Made by a program: the position numbers and the translations under genes
Source: Flavobacterium beibuense F44-8
GTDB taxonomy: Bacteria > Bacteroidota > Bacteroidia > Flavobacteriales > Flavobacteriaceae
DNA length: 64,000 bases
NCBI RefSeq assembly: GCF_000769915.1
Contig: NZ_JRLV01000006.1
Coordinates: forward strand, 124,001-188,000
Direction: 5' to 3'
Notes under the pieces: generated by a model
Told to the model about the DNA's origin: nothing
The model's database searches: none
What the model saw: only the letters and a program-made list of their open reading frames with translations
Part shown: positions 61,517-64,000 of the stretch, one piece after another
Layout of the letters: each line of letters starts with the position of its first letter
How positions within the stretch are numbered: the first letter of the stretch is position 1

Positions 61517-62882
61517 GCATTCTTCTTCCTTCAGGGATCCGTCGGGTTATATATTTACTGACCAGGCGCAGGTTTTCAGGCAGGTAAATCCCATTTATTT
61601 TGAGCAGTATAACTCGCTTAAAAACAGTGGTTTTTATGAAAAGCTTTTTAAAGCCGGACTACTTATTCCGCATGAGGAAACAGAGGCTACACAAGCAGGG
61701 ATAACCCTGAAGCCCGAAAACATATCTTTTTTTTCCTATCCCTACGAGTGGAGTTTTAACCAATATAAGCATGCTGCTTTGCATACCTTAAAACTGCAAA
61801 AGTATTGCCTTCAAAACGGGTATAGCCTTAAAGATGCAACAGCCTTTAATATAACTTACCATAAAGGGAAACCAGTATTTATAGATACGCTTTCGTTTGA
61901 TTTTTACAACGAAGGAGAACCCTGGAGAGCCTATAAGCAGTTTTTAATGCACTTTTTTGCGCCGTTACTTTTAGCAAAATACTACGGTAACGATATGCTA
62001 AAAATAATGCTGCAGTATATTGATGGGGTTCCGTTAGATAAAGTCGCAAAAATGCTTCCGTTTAAATGCAGGTTTAGCCCTGTACTGTATACCAATATTT
62101 ACCTTACTGCAAAGTATGATTCTAAATACAGTGGCGATAAGGAAAGCAGTAAGGAAAAGAAAGTTAACATACCTAAAGAGTCGCAAATCAAAATACTCGA
62201 TTCTTTATACAATTATATAAAAGACCTAGAGCTTAAAGAGAAGACAGAGTGGAAAGATTACTATAGTGTAACCAACTATGATGCTGACTCTTTTGCTTAT
62301 AAAAAAGACCTGATAAGAAAATGGTATCAGGGTATTAATGCCGATAAGTTAATTGATTTTGGCGGTAACGACGGTACTTTCTCAAGAGTTCTTAAAGATT
62401 TAGCCAAAGAGATACTGGTAACCGATATTGACCCAAATGCGGTAGATCAAAACTATGTTGAGGTACTAAAGCAAAAGGAAACCAATATTTTACCGTTGGT
62501 AAGTGATTTGGTAAACCCAGTGCCGGGTATAGGGCTAAACAATACCGAAAGGGATTCATTACTGGACAGGGTTAAAAATGCTAATTATGATTTGGCTATG
62601 GCACTAGCCTTAATACATCATATCTCCCTTACGGGTAATGTACCTTTTGATATGTCGGCTAAGCTGTTTGCTTCGTTAACACCATATCTTATCATTGAGT
62701 TCCCCGATAGGGAAGACTCGTGGGTTGATTTCCTTTTAAAGAGTAAACGGGAGTTTAAAAATCACTTTGACGGTTATAATCTTGCCGACTTTGAAAAGGA
62801 ATACAGTGTGTATTTTGATGTTTTAGAAAAACAGAAAATACCTAATACACACAGAACAATGTTTTTGCTTAAAAGGAAATAA
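61500..62882 (+). CDS. Large SAM-dependent methyltransferase with an extra N-terminal region
   Basis: 460 residues. The C-terminal half is a class I methyltransferase: motif I LIDFGGNDGTFSRVLKDL near residue 280, ITDID-like ILVTDIDP and LAMALALIHHI. The N-terminal 250 residues have no signal peptide and resemble a degenerate kinase-like domain (FNITYHKGKPVFIDTLSFDF), as in NoeA-type nodulation methyltransferases; that comparison is tentative. It lies between the small membrane protein and a membrane sulfatase-like enzyme, a surface-glycan modification context. Confidence 0.78.
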   Translation: MQTKNRHSSSFRDPSGYIFTDQAQVFRQVNPIYFEQYNSLKNSGFYEKLFKAGLLIPHEETEATQAGITLKPENISFFSYPYEWSFNQYKHAALHTLKLQKYCLQNGYSLKDATAFNITYHKGKPVFIDTLSFDFYNEGEPWRAYKQFLMHFFAPLLLAKYYGNDMLKIMLQYIDGVPLDKVAKMLPFKCRFSPVLYTNIYLTAKYDSKYSGDKESSKEKKVNIPKESQIKILDSLYNYIKDLELKEKTEWKDYYSVTNYDADSFAYKKDLIRKWYQGINADKLIDFGGNDGTFSRVLKDLAKEILVTDIDPNAVDQNYVEVLKQKETNILPLVSDLVNPVPGIGLNNTERDSLLDRVKNANYDLAMALALIHHISLTGNVPFDMSAKLFASLTPYLIIEFPDREDSWVDFLLKSKREFKNHFDGYNLADFEKEYSVYFDVLEKQKIPNTHRTMFLLKRK

Positions 62883-62884
62883 GT

Positions 62885-64000
62885 ATGATAGAAAAACTAA
62901 GGCAGCGTATTTTAGATTTTATTAATTCGGATAAAGATACTCCCGTGCTGGCAGGTTTAGCTGTTGGGTTTTATCTTATGTTGTTTTATTATTCGGGTAA
63001 TTTTGCCTTAGCGAATTCGTTAATTCAGTTCTTATTTTTTACGGCTTATTATGTGCTTGTTCCTGTTGTGGTTTTATATGCCGGATACAAAATACTACCG
63101 CTGTTTAAAATGGAAGGCTACAGGAAAAACTACCTTTTTGTAGTGATGCCTGTTTTGTTTTTTTACTACATTTTTGAACTGATTGCTTTACCGTTTACAG
63201 AGAAGGGAACACTTGTAGCTATAATGCTTGTTGGCTGGTTTGTTTCTAAAAAGTACAGAAAGTACTATAAGCTGTTTATTGTATTGCTGTTTTTTCTTTC
63301 GGTTTTTAACCTGCCGCCTATTTTAGAAGCTGCTTTTACCAAACGAAGTACACAGTGGCAAAAACAACCTGATAATATTGAACAGGTTACTTTTAAAAAG
63401 AAACCTAATATATACTACATTCAGCCCGATGGTTATACAAACCCTGTAAACCTTAAAGACAGTATCCATAATTTTGACAACAGTAATTTTTGGGGATACC
63501 TAAACAATAGTGGTTTTACAGTATATCCTAACCAAAGGTCTAATTACTATTCTACATTACTGTCTAACTCGGCAACCTTCTCTATGAAGCATCACTATTG
63601 TGCAGGCGATATAGAGGAGTATAGTGCCAGAGATATTATTGTAGGTGAAAATGCCGTGCTGCGAACATTAAAGCACAATGACTATAAAACTCATTTTATA
63701 ACCGAAAAACCTTACCTGTTAATAAACAGACCAGATTTAGGTTATGATTTTTGTAATGTGGCCTATTGTGATATTCCGTTTTTAAAAGATGGATGGTCTC
63801 AAAATTATGATGTTATTGAAGACTTAAAAAAGCAAATGCAAAACACATCTCAGGGAGGGAATTTCTTCTTTTTGGAAAAGTTTACTCCGGGGCATATTAG
63901 TGTGTATAAAAAGCTTTTGGATAATGAGTTTGAAAAAGAGATAGATGCCGAGAGAGCTACATACCTTAACGGTATTAAGGATGCTAATGTTTGGCTGGAA
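62885..64000 (+). CDS. Membrane sulfatase-like enzyme, 3' end cut by window
   Basis: An open frame of 372 codons from ATG 62885 reaches the right edge. Four or five membrane helices lie in about residues 20-145, then an extracytoplasmic domain begins with KKPNIYYIQPDGYTN, the first metal-binding strand of the alkaline phosphatase/sulfatase superfamily, then SNYYSTLLSNSATFSMKHHY, where the catalytic nucleophile is expected. It resembles the phosphoethanolamine/sulfatase-like transferases that decorate surface glycans, though the position of the nucleophile cannot be fixed without the rest. Starts two bases after the methyltransferase stop. Confidence 0.75.
   Translation, partial: MIEKLRQRILDFINSDKDTPVLAGLAVGFYLMLFYYSGNFALANSLIQFLFFTAYYVLVPVVVLYAGYKILPLFKMEGYRKNYLFVVMPVLFFYYIFELIALPFTEKGTLVAIMLVGWFVSKKYRKYYKLFIVLLFFLSVFNLPPILEAAFTKRSTQWQKQPDNIEQVTFKKKPNIYYIQPDGYTNPVNLKDSIHNFDNSNFWGYLNNSGFTVYPNQRSNYYSTLLSNSATFSMKHHYCAGDIEEYSARDIIVGENAVLRTLKHNDYKTHFITEKPYLLINRPDLGYDFCNVAYCDIPFLKDGWSQNYDVIEDLKKQMQNTSQGGNFFFLEKFTPGHISVYKKLLDNEFEKEIDAERATYLNGIKDANVWLE

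Overview
The window reads as chromosome from a Bacteroidota bacterium, most likely a member of the Flavobacteriaceae. The evidence is the TAnnTTTG promoter boxes, the near absence of Shine-Dalgarno sequences, a secreted protein ending in a type IX secretion (CHU_C / gliding-motility type B) sorting domain, a TonB-dependent receptor with a carboxypeptidase-like N-terminal domain, OstA-like and DUF349 proteins, and AT-rich, tightly packed coding. I saw no rRNA, tRNA, CRISPR array, insertion sequence or prophage. About 67 protein genes are supported; the first and last are cut by the window edges.

Layout. 1-6.7 kb: a truncated NdpA-like nucleoid protein, a pRiA4b ORF-3-like protein, two VOC proteins, a TonB-dependent receptor, and a small envelope operon (carboxypeptidase-regulatory-like protein, lipoprotein, STM3941-like membrane protein) with a decayed lipoprotein fragment beside it. 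6.7-11.3 kb: a LytTR two-component cassette (exported protein, membrane protein, histidine kinase fused to a 2TM domain, three free 2TM proteins, LytTR regulator). 11.3-14.8 kb: csbD-like gene, ctaA, CCA/poly(A) polymerase-type nucleotidyltransferase and a Sua5/YrdC protein. 14.8-24.8 kb: a surface-glycan (lipooligosaccharide core type) cluster on alternating strands with a DegT aminotransferase, eight glycosyltransferases or glycosyltransferase-like proteins (one of them GT9), a polysaccharide deacetylase and a WaaP-like kinase. 24.8-47.7 kb: housekeeping genes (dapD, ruvX, mqo, FUSC transporter, def, mazG, DUF349, aroE, TPR protein, class III aminotransferase, OstA-like, purA, fur-like, relA/spoT) with a few small envelope proteins. 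47.7-56.2 kb: TrmH-type methyltransferase, then the MoxR/DUF58/DUF4350/DUF4129/SpoIIM/RDD group, and a TRIC-type membrane protein. 56.2-64 kb: two tandem paralogues of unknown function with a short MutS-like ATPase, a type IX secretion substrate, and a new operon (small membrane protein, methyltransferase, membrane sulfatase-like enzyme cut by the right edge).

The most interesting signal is regulatory. The promoters of the TonB receptor (2374-2444) and of the LytTR cassette (6886-6956) carry the same two half-sites, ACAATTCATCCC and ACA(A/G)TTGGGTA. The half-sites start exactly 21 bp apart, and in both promoters the first half-site lies exactly 67 bp upstream of a conserved TTTGTCTCA -7 region. 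Direct repeats two helical turns apart are what a LytTR dimer recognises, so I infer that the regulator at 10501-11256 controls both its own cassette and the receptor about 4.5 kb away. The four 2TM domains in the cassette, one fused to the kinase, have no known function, which makes this the best candidate for an undescribed signalling system here.
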